NCBI RefSeq assembly: GCF_030123365.1
Contig: NZ_CP126107.1
Coordinates: 4,425,501 to 4,489,500 of the forward strand
Reading direction: 5' to 3'
DNA length: 64,000 nucleotides
Source of the DNA: Neobacillus sp. SuZ13
GTDB lineage: Bacteria > Bacillota > Bacilli > Bacillales > Cytobacillaceae
Every line of letters starts with the position of its first letter. The first letter of the stretch is position 1. This document shows positions 8,503 through 17,263 of this stretch, one piece after another. The translations under genes and the position numbers were made by a program. The notes beneath the pieces were generated by a model that worked only from the letters and a program-made list of their open reading frames with translations, was not told the origin of the DNA and searched no databases.

Positions 8503-9276
8503 ATGAATATTTTTAAACAACTTTATAAAAGTATCTATTCTCCAAAGGATATTGCCTTGTTTCGGTTTCAAGGAATCGGAAAGACAATCTTATATGTCTT
8601 TTTCTTAACCTTTATTTCGATTCTCCCGTCCGTTATTTATTTAAGCACAGCTCTTACCACTGGATTGGAAAGTGCAGAGACAATTATCAATGATAAATTA
8701 CCTGATTTTTCAATTGAAGACGGACATTTAACGGCGGATACCAAAGTTCCAATTACCATTAATAAGGATGACTTTACAATCATTCTCGACCCAACAGGTG
8801 CTATTACTGACGATGATGTAGAGGATGAAGGCAATGCTTTTGCATTATTGGAGGATCAATTTGTATTTGCAGCTGGGGGCAGAGTTGAGACATACCCCTA
8901 TTCAATGTTAGAAGGTGTAGCCATAACAAAAGGGAACTTCGTCGATTTTATTAACGGAATTGGCGGTATGAAATGGATCATCATCCCTGTAGGAGCATTA
9001 TTTATTTACTTATTTGCAAGTGCTGGCAGTTTTATTGAAGTCACAGTATTGGCTTTAATTGGATTGTTACTTAAAAATCTTATTGGAAGAAACTTAAATT
9101 ACCGGCAATTATGGAGAATGGCCGCTTACAGCGAAACATTGCCTACCCTCTTTTTCACCATCATGGCTGCCATTAAAACAACGGTACCTAGCAGCTTTAT
9201 GATTAATTGGTTTGTCGTAATTGTCGTATTATCTTTAGCGATAAAGGAAATTCCGAAACCCAAAAAAGTAAACTAA
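8503..9276 (+). CDS. yqgB: DUF1189 membrane protein (YqgB type)
   Basis: 257-residue membrane protein of unknown function. N-terminal cytoplasmic stretch, a membrane segment at about 30-50, a long extracytoplasmic region rich in Asp and Glu, then three or four C-terminal hydrophobic helices. The pattern, start (MNIFKQLYKSIYSPKDIALFR) and length fit DUF1189. The ATG at 8503 is preceded by GAGGTGG; an upstream GTG at 8494 lies inside that RBS. Ends just before its own terminator. Confidence 0.8.
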   Translation: MNIFKQLYKSIYSPKDIALFRFQGIGKTILYVFFLTFISILPSVIYLSTALTTGLESAETIINDKLPDFSIEDGHLTADTKVPITINKDDFTIILDPTGAITDDDVEDEGNAFALLEDQFVFAAGGRVETYPYSMLEGVAITKGNFVDFINGIGGMKWIIIPVGALFIYLFASAGSFIEVTVLALIGLLLKNLIGRNLNYRQLWRMAAYSETLPTLFFTIMAAIKTTVPSSFMINWFVVIVVLSLAIKEIPKPKKVN

Positions 9277-9279
9277 ACT

Positions 9280-9306
9280 GCGCCCATTGCGGGTGCTTTT
9301 TTTTTA
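9280..9306 (+). terminator. Terminator of the DUF1189 gene
   Basis: 6-bp GC-rich stem (9280-9285 with 9291-9296, one G-T pair), 5-nt loop, followed by about ten T. Confidence 0.85.
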
Positions 9307-9374
9307 TATACTCGTTCTTTTTATTAATGGACAAGCATACCTATGTACAAACTGTCATTTTGGAGGCTTGTCCG

Positions 9375-9707
9375 ATGAAAAAATTATTTGGTTTCTTATT
9401 AGCCGTTTTAATTATATATGTCATATATATTGACTTAACTGTTGGTACTCTCCCAACTTCACTAACACAGCAGGTCGATGCGAAAATTGAAGTACCAAAA
9501 CTACAACAGAAATCTGACCTGCCTTCGTTTGAAGCAAAGGTGGAACCTGGAGAAACCGTGATATCAATTGTAGAACATCAACTGGATAAACCCCTTCCTG
9601 TCTCAATTAATGACTTGATTCAAGACTTTCGAAAACTAAACCCTGGGGAAACGCCAGAAAAAATTCAAATTGGCTCTACATATCATTTCCCTGATTACTC
9701 AAAATAA
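9375..9707 (+). CDS. yqfZ: LysM-like small exported or anchored protein (YqfZ type)
   Basis: 110 residues. One N-terminal hydrophobic segment (residues 4-22) is a signal anchor, followed by a linker and a C-terminal domain reading EPGETVISIVEHQL... LNPGETPEKIQIGSTYHFP, which resembles a degenerate LysM peptidoglycan-binding fold. Start at the ATG at 9375 is set by GGAGG 8 nt upstream; a longer frame from 9207 overlaps the previous gene and is not supported. Sits before ispG as in B. subtilis. Role unknown. Confidence 0.78.
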   Translation: MKKLFGFLLAVLIIYVIYIDLTVGTLPTSLTQQVDAKIEVPKLQQKSDLPSFEAKVEPGETVISIVEHQLDKPLPVSINDLIQDFRKLNPGETPEKIQIGSTYHFPDYSK

Positions 9708-9815
9708 AGAGGATAATGCTTATTCTTGTCAAAAATAGTGAAAGGCTGATAAAATAAAAGGCGGATTGTTTATATAAACCTTATTCGAATCCCATTTTGA
9801 AGGAGCGAATTACAC

Positions 9816-10925
9816 GTGAGTGAAATAATACATCGCACAAAGACCCGTCCAATTAAAGTAGGTAACTTAACAATTGGCGGGAGTAACGAATTGTTTATCC
9901 AAAGTATGACCACAACAAAAACACATGATGTGGAAGCAACTGTTGCTGAAATAAAACGTCTTGAGGAAGCAGGCTGTCAGATTGTTCGGGTGGCTTGTCC
10001 CGATGAACGTGCCGCAAATGCCATTCCTGAAATAAAGAAAAGAATCAACATTCCACTGGTTGTCGATATCCATTTTGATTATAAATTGGCTCTTAAAGCT
10101 ATTGAAGGCGGAGCAGATAAAATTAGAATTAATCCAGGAAATATCGGAAAACGTGAAAAAGTCGAAGCTGTCGTTAAAGCTGCTAAAGAACGTGGTATTC
10201 CGATTCGAATTGGCGTAAATGCAGGTTCGCTTGAGAAGAGAATTTTAGAAAAATATGGTTATCCAACAGCTGATGGCATGGTTGAGAGTGCTCTTCATCA
10301 TATTAAAATACTTGAGGATTTGGATTTTCATGACATTATTGTCTCTATGAAGGCATCTGATGTAAACCTAGCGATTGAAGCCTATGAGAAGGCATCTATG
10401 GCATTTGATTATCCTCTTCATCTTGGGATTACTGAATCAGGTACTCTTTTTGCTGGAAGCATAAAAAGTGCGGCTGGTTTAGGGACTATTTTACACAAAG
10501 GAATCGGGAACACGCTACGCGTTTCCCTTAGCGCTGACCCTGTTCAAGAAGTAAAGGTAGCGAGAGAGCTATTAAAGGTTTTCGGCCTATCATCAAATGC
10601 TGCCACATTGATCTCATGCCCGACTTGCGGCCGGATTGAAATTGATTTAATCAGTATTGCAAATGAGGTAGAAGAATACATTGAAAAAATCAAAGCACCG
10701 ATTAAAGTAGCGGTATTAGGCTGTGCTGTTAACGGTCCTGGTGAGGCTCGTGAAGCTGATATTGGGATCGCCGGTGCTCGTGGTGAAGGGTTATTATTCA
10801 GGAAGGGTGAGATTGTCCGCAAGGTTCCTGAAGCGCAATTAGTTGAGGAATTGAAAAAGGAAATCGACCAAATCGCTGAAGAGTACTTTCAAAAAAAGGC
10901 AGAAGAAGAAAAGGTCATTCAATAA
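9816..10925 (+). CDS. ispG: 4-hydroxy-3-methylbut-2-en-1-yl diphosphate synthase IspG (GcpE)
   Basis: Penultimate enzyme of the MEP isoprenoid pathway: reductive conversion of MEcPP to HMBPP using a 4Fe-4S cluster. 369 residues. The N-terminal TIM-barrel part contains IRINPGNIG; the C-terminal domain carries the cluster ligands Cys268, Cys271 and Cys303 with Glu310 in CAVNGPGE, the standard set. Start is GTG at 9816, with AAGGAGCG about 8 nt upstream. The partner ispH lies 7 kb downstream, so both terminal pathway genes are in this window. Own terminator follows. Confidence 0.97.
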   Translation: MSEIIHRTKTRPIKVGNLTIGGSNELFIQSMTTTKTHDVEATVAEIKRLEEAGCQIVRVACPDERAANAIPEIKKRINIPLVVDIHFDYKLALKAIEGGADKIRINPGNIGKREKVEAVVKAAKERGIPIRIGVNAGSLEKRILEKYGYPTADGMVESALHHIKILEDLDFHDIIVSMKASDVNLAIEAYEKASMAFDYPLHLGITESGTLFAGSIKSAAGLGTILHKGIGNTLRVSLSADPVQEVKVARELLKVFGLSSNAATLISCPTCGRIEIDLISIANEVEEYIEKIKAPIKVAVLGCAVNGPGEAREADIGIAGARGEGLLFRKGEIVRKVPEAQLVEELKKEIDQIAEEYFQKKAEEEKVIQ

Positions 10926-10930
10926 CATGA

Positions 10931-10962
10931 AGAAACCCGGTGTAATCACCGGGTTTCTTTTT
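10931..10962. terminator. Terminator of ispG
   Basis: 12-bp perfect stem (10931-10942 with 10947-10958), 4-nt loop, then TTTT; lies between convergent ispG and the yqfX-like gene. Confidence 0.93.
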
Positions 10963-10981
10963 GCTCCTATGCAGGTTTACG

Positions 10982-11464
10982 TTAAAAGAACGGAAGAATA
11001 AAGATACCGATTACAATTGAAATTGCACCGATACCAATTGCCCATGCACCTAAACCATTGGCCCCTCTTCTTCTTGCAACGAAGCCTAACACAATCCCTG
11101 CAGCACCAAAAAGTATCGGCATAACAAATAGTGATAAAATCGAAAGCACTAACGCAAGCGTCCCAACACCTGTGCCACCAGCAGCTTTTTCCCTTCCCCC
11201 TTCGGTTTCCCTTCTGCGAATAAGAGGAACAGGTGCAGCAATCTCTGCAGCTGTTTCTTCCCTATATTCAGAAGATCGTATCGGAACCGAAGCACCAATC
11301 CGTGGTGTAGACTCTTCTTTTTTCAAAGTGTAGTGAGCCTTAATGGGTTCAGTAAATTCTGATGCGGTTTCCTCCCTAAATGATGTAGGAGAATTGGGTA
11401 TATCTTGACCAATAGTCGAGCTTTGAAGAGCCTCTTGCACTTTCGTGTCTCTTTCGTCTGCCAT
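10982..11464 (-). CDS. yqfX: YqfX-like protein with C-terminal membrane hairpin (DUF4190-like)
   Basis: 160 residues. A polar N-terminal half carries a duplicated motif, FREETASEF near 29-37 and YREETAAEI near 68-76, then a basic stretch RRRETEGGREK. The C-terminal half has two hydrophobic segments joined by GFVARRRGANG, like DUF4190 proteins. Function unknown; probably a membrane protein with a long cytosolic tail. RBS AAGTGAGGG is upstream of the ATG. Same location as B. subtilis yqfX. Confidence 0.75.
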   Translation of the reverse strand: MADERDTKVQEALQSSTIGQDIPNSPTSFREETASEFTEPIKAHYTLKKEESTPRIGASVPIRSSEYREETAAEIAAPVPLIRRRETEGGREKAAGGTGVGTLALVLSILSLFVMPILFGAAGIVLGFVARRRGANGLGAWAIGIGAISIVIGIFILPFF

Positions 11465-11660
11465 CCTAATCCCTCACTTTCAGTAATAGGAGCATTAATT
11501 ATTGTTTGCTTCCGAATGTATTTTAGTATGTCAATGTTTGCCTAAAATAGTTTTTTATTTCTATTTTCAAAAATTAATTGTAAATAGTTACTTTATTGAA
11601 CCCAATACTTTGGTAAAATATAAAGAGATACGGAAAAGAAATAAGAAAGTGAGTCTACAC

Positions 11661-12254
11661 ATGAAAAAAAGATTTGGCATCGATATCGATGGAACTGTAA
11701 CTTGTCCAAAATCATCAATCCTACCTTTTATTAATAAAGCATTTGGCCTGAACATCTCGTATGAGGACGTTACCCAATATGAATATACGCCATATGTAAA
11801 TGTCTCTGAAAAAGTTTTTGCTGAATGGTTCACAGAAAACGAACCGACCATCTATGCCAACTCCCCTCTTGCAACTGGAGCAGAACATGTCCTAAAAAAA
11901 TGGGAAAATGAGCATGAATTGTTTTTCATCAGTGCTCGTAGTTCTCATCTACTTGATATTACAATTAAATGGTTTATTGATAATGGTTTAACCTTTGATC
12001 ACATCGAATTAATCGGTTCACACGACAAAGTCGCATCCGTTAAAAAACACAGTTTGGATATCTTTTTTGAGGATAAGCATGATAATGCGGTAATGATACA
12101 TGAAGAGTGTCAAATCCCAGTCATTTTATTTGATACACCATATAATCAAGACCCGATTCCAAATGGGGTAATTCGTGTTAATAACTGGAGTGAAGCAAAG
12201 AGGTGGGTAGAACATTGGATGAAGGAAAGTCGCCCATTAGTACAAACGTTCTAA
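11661..12254 (+). CDS. yqfW: HAD-family nucleotidase-like protein (YqfW type)
   Basis: 197 residues. The N-terminal DIDGT motif (about 7-11) is the nucleophile motif of HAD phosphatases; ISARSS and the later FFEDKHDNA carry the expected motif 2 and motif 4 features of the 5'-nucleotidase (NT5C) type. A phosphatase acting on nucleotides is likely; the substrate is not defined. I use the ATG at 11661, with a weak AAGTGAG upstream. Single gene with a bidirectional terminator after it. Confidence 0.78.
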   Translation: MKKRFGIDIDGTVTCPKSSILPFINKAFGLNISYEDVTQYEYTPYVNVSEKVFAEWFTENEPTIYANSPLATGAEHVLKKWENEHELFFISARSSHLLDITIKWFIDNGLTFDHIELIGSHDKVASVKKHSLDIFFEDKHDNAVMIHEECQIPVILFDTPYNQDPIPNGVIRVNNWSEAKRWVEHWMKESRPLVQTF

Positions 12255-12265
12255 CAGCTACCTAT

Positions 12266-12299
12266 AAAAAACAGCTTGTGCCTCCACAAGCTGTTTTTT
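12266..12299. terminator. Bidirectional terminator between yqfW and zur
   Basis: 15-bp perfect stem (12266-12280 with 12285-12299), 4-nt loop, A-run and T-run on either side. Confidence 0.95.
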
Positions 12300-12708
12300 A
12301 ATGACAATTAGGACAAAGACCGTAAATCTCAAATTTATGACCGGAAATATCGTATCCTTTTAAATTTTCACTTAGATCTTTCATCGGGCAGGTGTCAATT
12401 TCTTTTGTTTTTCCACATGTCAAACAGATAAAATGATGATGATGGTGTTGCCTAGAACATGAAAAACGGAAATGCTTTTCCCCTGATAACTCAGTCATCT
12501 CTAGAATTCCCATATTGACAAATAAAGAGAGATTTCGATAAATTGTATCAAAACTCAGACCAGGATAATCATCTTTGAGGTGATCCAAAACGTCCTTAGC
12601 CGTTAAATATTTATCACTATCTGCAAATAATTGCAGCATATCTTCTCTTTTACCAGTTTGTTTAAATCCTTTTTCTTTTAAATATTGAATCGCTTCATCA
12701 ACGTTCAC
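12298..12708 (-). CDS. zur: Zinc-responsive Fur-family repressor Zur
   Basis: 136-residue Fur-family metalloregulator. N-terminal winged HTH to about 80, then the dimerisation domain with a histidine run (HHHHHF) followed by Cys95 and Cys98, and a second pair Cys132 and Cys135 at the very C-terminus; these cysteine pairs form the structural zinc site. Start is GTG at 12708 behind a G-rich RBS; it overlaps znuB by 11 nt. Co-transcription with zinc-type ABC genes and a Zur-like operator upstream of znuC support Zur rather than Fur or PerR. Confidence 0.88.
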   Translation of the reverse strand: MNVDEAIQYLKEKGFKQTGKREDMLQLFADSDKYLTAKDVLDHLKDDYPGLSFDTIYRNLSLFVNMGILEMTELSGEKHFRFSCSRQHHHHHFICLTCGKTKEIDTCPMKDLSENLKGYDISGHKFEIYGLCPNCH

Positions 12709-13555
12709 CTGGCTGCCCCCCCTTATGGATTAAGAATTTTTTATAAAAGATGGAGATAATTAGGATGAGAACGGCAATCATCACAATCGTTCCACCGGGA
12801 GCCAAATCCAGGTAGTAGGCTGTAAACAAGCCACCAAGAACTGAAACTTCCCCAAATAAAACAGATAAGAAGATGGTTTGTTTAAATCCTCTGGCTATCC
12901 TAATACTGGCAGCAACAGGTAATGTCATTAGTGATGACACCAATAAAATCCCAACAATTCTCATCGATGCAGCGATGACCAAGGCAACCATGACAATAAA
13001 TATGAAATGAATACTTTTCGCTGCAATGCCGGAGGCTTTTGCATGTTCCTCATCAAAAGATAGTAAAAACAGTTCTTTATATAATAAAATAATCACCAGA
13101 ATCACTAAAATTCCAATAATAAAAACGACCCATAAATCTGTTCTGCTAACAGCGGAGACACTGCCGAACAAATAACTGAACAGGTCTGTATTAAAGCCAT
13201 TGGCGAGTGAAATAAATATGACGCTTAAGCCAATCCCGCTCGAAAGGATAATTGGAATCGCAAGTTCTTGGTAGTGCTTGTAGACACTTCTAAGTTTCTC
13301 GATGAATAGTGATCCTCCAACAGAAAAAACCATTCCTATATATAGTGGATTCAAACCTGCCATCATGGCCACATTTCTTTCTAGAAGCAAACTCGCTGCT
13401 ATTCCAGCTAATGTCACATGGCTTAAAGCATCTGCTATTAATGATAATCTCCTGACAACAACAAACACACCCAGTAACGGGGCAATAATCCCGATCATCA
13501 TCCCAGTTATAAAGGCATTTTGTAAAAATTCATAATGGAATATTCCCTGAATCAT
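12698..13555 (-). CDS. znuB: Zinc ABC transporter permease (ZnuB/AdcB type)
   Basis: ABC-3 family metal permease, 285 residues with about eight hydrophobic segments, including the conserved stretch near residue 40 reading SLIADALSHVTLAGIA. It forms the membrane channel for Zn2+ with the ATPase encoded just upstream. Its ATG overlaps the znuC stop (ATGA), and its end overlaps zur. No substrate-binding lipoprotein gene is in this cluster, so that component must be encoded elsewhere. Confidence 0.88.
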   Translation of the reverse strand: MIQGIFHYEFLQNAFITGMMIGIIAPLLGVFVVVRRLSLIADALSHVTLAGIAASLLLERNVAMMAGLNPLYIGMVFSVGGSLFIEKLRSVYKHYQELAIPIILSSGIGLSVIFISLANGFNTDLFSYLFGSVSAVSRTDLWVVFIIGILVILVIILLYKELFLLSFDEEHAKASGIAAKSIHFIFIVMVALVIAASMRIVGILLVSSLMTLPVAASIRIARGFKQTIFLSVLFGEVSVLGGLFTAYYLDLAPGGTIVMIAVLILIISIFYKKFLIHKGGQPGER

Positions 13556-14325
13556 CTTATAACGCCTCCGTGCTCATGATGATGGGCAAGCAGGTGAACA
13601 TCGTGCCCATAGGCTTTAGACATATCATCTGCTCGGAGTTGTTCAAATTCCTTTGTTTCTCCATGAAAATGCAAATGTTTGTTTAAGCAGGCCACATGTG
13701 AAACTTTATCTGAGATCGTCCCAATATCATGCGTAACTAATAGAAGAGTAATTTCACGACTTTTATTTAATTCACCAAGCATTTGATAAAAATTACTTAC
13801 ATTCTCTGCATCTACACCAACGGTTGGTTCATCTAGAATGAGAAGACTCGGTTCACTAACTAGGGCACGGGCAATAAAAACTCTTTGTTGTTGACCTCCA
13901 GAGAGTTCGCCAATATTTCTATTACTGAACTTTGTCATTCCCACTGCATCCAAGGCTTCATGAACTTTTTGAGCATGTTCGTTTTTAAAAAATTTAAACA
14001 TTCCTAGCTTTTTCGTCAAACCACTTGCGACCACTTCCGAAACAGTTGCTGGAAAACCAGTGTTGAAGGAATTAGCTTTTTGAGAAACATAGCCAATTTT
14101 ATGCCAATCCTTAAATTTATTTATTTCCTGACCAAATAAATGGATTTCCCCTTTTTGCGGCTTTAGTAAACCTAAGATCAACTTCAACAGTGTTGATTTC
14201 CCCGAACCATTAGGTCCGACAATCGCCAAAAAAGAACCATGAGGAACAGTAAAATTGATATCCTCCAGAACAGTATCTTTTTCATAACGATAAAAAAGTT
14301 TTTTTATTTCAATAATTGATTGCAT
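13552..14325 (-). CDS. znuC: Zinc ABC transporter ATP-binding protein (ZnuC/AdcC type)
   Basis: ATPase of the metal importer, about 257 residues. Walker A GPNGSGKST, signature LSGGQQQRV, Walker B LLILDEPTVGVD and the H-loop THD are all intact. The C-terminus is His-rich (HLLAHHHEHGG), suggesting metal sensing or binding. Start ATG at 14325 is preferred because AAGGTGA lies about 10 nt upstream; a GTG at 14334 would be too close to it. First gene of a znuC-znuB-zur operon under a Zur-like operator. Confidence 0.88.
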   Translation of the reverse strand: MQSIIEIKKLFYRYEKDTVLEDINFTVPHGSFLAIVGPNGSGKSTLLKLILGLLKPQKGEIHLFGQEINKFKDWHKIGYVSQKANSFNTGFPATVSEVVASGLTKKLGMFKFFKNEHAQKVHEALDAVGMTKFSNRNIGELSGGQQQRVFIARALVSEPSLLILDEPTVGVDAENVSNFYQMLGELNKSREITLLLVTHDIGTISDKVSHVACLNKHLHFHGETKEFEQLRADDMSKAYGHDVHLLAHHHEHGGVIR

Positions 14326-14346
14326 AATCTGCACATCACCTTTTAA

Positions 14347-14367
14347 TTATAAGAATCATTCCGATTT
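14347..14367 (-). promoter_or_regulatory. Zur-like operator of znuCB-zur
   Basis: 21-bp minus-strand site beginning AAATCGGAATGATT. It matches the Bacillus Zur box AAATCGTAATnATTACGATTT at 13 of the first 14 positions, with a weaker second half. It lies just downstream of the predicted transcription start, a position fitting repression. Zinc autoregulation is inferred. Confidence 0.7.
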
Positions 14368-14376
14368 ACCTCAAGT

Positions 14377-14405
14377 AGTATACAATAGGTCAGATGGATT
14401 GTAAA
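14377..14405 (-). promoter_or_regulatory. Sigma-A promoter of znuCB-zur
   Basis: On the minus strand: TTTACA at 14405-14400, 17-bp spacer, extended TG, then TATACT at 14382-14377. The predicted start point near 14370 is adjacent to the Zur-like operator. Confidence 0.75.
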
Positions 14406-14494
14406 GCAACTACACTGTATTAGACAATTGTTTCAGAAAATCTTTAATCACACTCCGTGAACTCCATCATACATTAAGGTGAGGAGTGGTGAAT

Positions 14495-14752
14495 GTGACA
14501 ATTTTTCAGAGCATCATAAATCATAAAATCAATACGATAACCGCAGAAGAGCTGCTAAAATACGCAGAACAGTTTAATATCTCAGTGACTAGGCAGCAAG
14601 CAGGGAAAATTGCGGAGTACTTAAGAGGGAAAAATGTTAATATTTTTGATGATTCACAACGAGCGCAATTAATAAAAGAAATTGCCAAAACTGCGGGTCC
14701 AACAACCGCACGCGAAGTAAATAAATTATTTACGCAACTGACCAAAAAGTAA
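14495..14752 (+). CDS. yqfT: Small DUF2624 protein (YqfT type)
   Basis: 85 residues, mostly helical, with a mix of charged and hydrophobic residues (TIFQSIINHKINTI... REVNKLFTQL). Function unknown; conserved in Bacillus at this place next to nfo. Three in-frame GTG codons compete (14486, 14489, 14495); I choose 14495 because GAGGAG ends 8 nt before it. Divergent from the zinc operon. Confidence 0.78.
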   Translation: MTIFQSIINHKINTITAEELLKYAEQFNISVTRQQAGKIAEYLRGKNVNIFDDSQRAQLIKEIAKTAGPTTAREVNKLFTQLTKK

Positions 14753-14779
14753 AAAGCTGTGAATTCTCACAGCTTTTTT
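14751..14779. terminator. Bidirectional terminator between yqfT and nfo
   Basis: 12-bp perfect stem (14751-14762 with 14767-14778), 4-nt loop, T-run on both reading directions. Confidence 0.92.
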
Positions 14780-14781
14780 CC

Positions 14782-15675
14782 TTATGACTCCATGATTAAA
14801 TCCAGCAGGTTCTCATTGAACTTTTGCTCACGAAGCATATTGATCTCAAACTTATAGGGTGCTTTTTTATTATTCTTATCTTCACCTACAAATGGAGTTT
14901 CTAAAATCTTAGGAACATCTGTAAGTTGTGGATGGTGGACGATATAATTAAGTGCCTTGAAGCCGATATGGCCAAAACCGATATTTTCATGTCTGTCCTT
15001 TCTCATCCCGACAGCATTTTTACTATCATTAATATGCAAGACCTTTAATTTGTCCAGCCCTATTATTTTGTCAAATTCATTTAATACACCATCGAAATCC
15101 TCGACAATATTATAACCCGCATCGTGGGTATGACAGGTATCAAAGCAAACGGATAGCTTATCACTATAGTTGACACCGTCCATAATCATGGCTATTTCCT
15201 CGAACGATTTACCGCATTCAGAACCCTTACCAGCCATAGTTTCCAAAGCAATTTGCACTTGCTCTTTCCCAGTTAGAACTTCATTTAACCCTTCGATAAT
15301 TTTTTTAATGCCTGCTTCTGTTCCAGCACTAACATGTGCTCCTGGATGGAGGACAATTTGCTTTGCTCCGATTGCCTCGGTTCGTTCAATTTCAGATCGA
15401 AGAAATCTAACACCTAGTTCAAATGTATCTGGATTTGTTGTATTTCCGATATTGATTATATATGGAGCATGGACAATAATTTCAGAAATACCGTTCTGCT
15501 CCATATGTCTGCGACCTGCTTCAATATTAAGGTCTTCTATTTTTTTTCTTCTTGTATTTTGCGGCGCTCCCGTATACACCATAAACGTGTTTGCACCATA
15601 GGAAACTGCTTCTTCACTTGCTGCAAGAAGCATGCCTTTTCCACTCATTGATACATGTGATCCTAATTTCAGCAT
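14782..15675 (-). CDS. nfo: Endonuclease IV (AP endonuclease)
   Basis: Zn-dependent AP endonuclease of base-excision repair, cleaving 5' of abasic sites. 297 residues, normal size, TIM-barrel type. Family motifs are visible: KLGSHVSMSGKG at the start, HAPYIINIGN, LHPGAHVSAG, ETMAGKGSE, CFDTCHTHDAGY and HINDSKNAVGMRKDRHENIG. RBS GAGAGAAAAGG precedes the ATG. Adjacent to cshB on the same strand with a 22-bp gap; probably one unit. In B. subtilis Nfo protects spore DNA. Confidence 0.96.
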   Translation of the reverse strand: MLKLGSHVSMSGKGMLLAASEEAVSYGANTFMVYTGAPQNTRRKKIEDLNIEAGRRHMEQNGISEIIVHAPYIINIGNTTNPDTFELGVRFLRSEIERTEAIGAKQIVLHPGAHVSAGTEAGIKKIIEGLNEVLTGKEQVQIALETMAGKGSECGKSFEEIAMIMDGVNYSDKLSVCFDTCHTHDAGYNIVEDFDGVLNEFDKIIGLDKLKVLHINDSKNAVGMRKDRHENIGFGHIGFKALNYIVHHPQLTDVPKILETPFVGEDKNNKKAPYKFEINMLREQKFNENLLDLIMES

Positions 15676-15697
15676 GCCTTTTCTCTCCCTGCTTTCA

Positions 15698-17014
15698 TTA
15701 TTTTTTTCTTTGTTCGATTCTTCGTTCTCGTTTTTTTATTTTATCCATTTCCCACTGCATTTTCTTTTTATACCCAGGCTTAACTTTAGTTGGTTTTTTT
15801 ACCATTGATTTGGCCTTTTGGTCTGCCTTATCCTCTTGTCTTACACGAGTCTTCCGCTTATTACGCTCATCAATTTTCACTAGTTCGTTATTTTTAAGAT
15901 CGACGTAATTAAATTGAATCCCCATTTTTTCTAATCGATTTAACGCATCCTCATCAGATGCTTCATAGATTGTCAGTGCAATCCCAGAATATCCAGCGCG
16001 AGCAGTTCGTCCAACGCGATGAATATAAAAATCTAAGTCGGTAGGAAGTTCATAGTTGATGATATGGCTGACACCTTCAATATCTATTCCTCGTGAAGCA
16101 AGGTCCGTGGCAACTATATATTGGTACTCTAGATCCTGAATTTGCTTCATCATTTGTTTTCGTTCACGCGGGTTTAAATCCCCATGAACTCGGCCAACTT
16201 TTAACCCTTTTTCATTTAAAAAGTAAGCCACCTCTTCAGCCATTTTTTTGGTATTCGTAAACACGATTGCTAAATAGGGATTATAAGCAACAAGTGCATC
16301 ATGAACTAGTTGCTTCTTACTCCGATGTCTAGACGGCAGGAGGTAGTGTTCTAAATTTTCTGCTGACCTTCTTTTTGGTTCAATTTGAATTGTCTTTGGA
16401 TTTTCCATATACTTTTTAAGGAAAGGTTTTAATTTTTCTGGGATGGTTGCTGAGAAAACAAGCATTTGCAGATTTTCTGGCATTTTTCCAGCTACTCTGT
16501 CCAAATCCTCAATAAATCCCATGTCTAACATCATATCTGCCTCATCGACGACCAGTATTTCCGCTGTATGAACAAATAATGCTTTATCACTCATCAGGTC
16601 CTTGATTCTTCCTGGAGTCCCGACAACAATATGTGGTTGGACTTTTAACTTTTCAATCGTCCGCTGCTTGTCCGTTCCCCCAATGTAACATCTAGTCATT
16701 ATCGCTTCCTCTGGGTTGCAATGTTCCGTTATTTTTAGAATTTGATGGTAAATTTGAGAGGCTAGTTCTCTAGTCGGTGCTGTAATGACAGCCTGTACTT
16801 CCGAACGTTTCGGATCAATTTTTTCGAGAATAGGAAGAACAAAGGCGAGGGTTTTCCCCGTCCCTGTTTGGGATTGACCAATTGCACTTTCTCCTTTTAA
16901 AACAACTGGAATCATACGTTCTTGAATTTCAGTCGGTTCACTAAACCCGAATCCTTTAATAGCTTCTATTATAAATGGTTGAAACGTAAAACGAGCAAAA
17001 CGGTTTTCTTTCAT
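15698..17014 (-). CDS. cshB: DEAD-box RNA helicase CshB
   Basis: ATP-dependent RNA helicase, 438 residues. Motifs in order: Q motif (FGFSEPTEIQ), I SQTGTGKT, Ia PTRELASQ, Ib TPGRI, II DEAD (VVDEADMML), III SAT, IV and V in the second RecA domain, VI HRVGRTARAG. A very basic C-terminal tail (from about 390) probably binds RNA. B. subtilis CshB at this locus works in cold adaptation and RNA turnover. Start ATG has AAGGAG upstream. Confidence 0.95.
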   Translation of the reverse strand: MKENRFARFTFQPFIIEAIKGFGFSEPTEIQERMIPVVLKGESAIGQSQTGTGKTLAFVLPILEKIDPKRSEVQAVITAPTRELASQIYHQILKITEHCNPEEAIMTRCYIGGTDKQRTIEKLKVQPHIVVGTPGRIKDLMSDKALFVHTAEILVVDEADMMLDMGFIEDLDRVAGKMPENLQMLVFSATIPEKLKPFLKKYMENPKTIQIEPKRRSAENLEHYLLPSRHRSKKQLVHDALVAYNPYLAIVFTNTKKMAEEVAYFLNEKGLKVGRVHGDLNPRERKQMMKQIQDLEYQYIVATDLASRGIDIEGVSHIINYELPTDLDFYIHRVGRTARAGYSGIALTIYEASDEDALNRLEKMGIQFNYVDLKNNELVKIDERNKRKTRVRQEDKADQKAKSMVKKPTKVKPGYKKKMQWEMDKIKKRERRIEQRKK

Positions 17015-17263
17015 ATTTTTTCTCCTTATATTAAAACTTTGATTAGTTTTTCTTATTCAGCATGATTAACACTTTTTATTCCATCATGCAATTATAGTCA
17101 ATATTCCTTCAAAACTCCAGTTTCTTTCGTTTTAATATCATTTTCTACCTTCTGCCAACTTTTAAACAACTAATTTTAGTCTTTGTCCTGTGTATAATAC
17201 CTAAACCAATTTAGGATAAATGCATAATTTAAAGCATGAGGCAATTTGAAAGGAGGCTAAGAT

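Noticed and set aside
11588..11851. 87-codon minus-strand ORF opposite yqfW
   Set aside because: Shadow of yqfW in another frame, no RBS and no recognisable protein.
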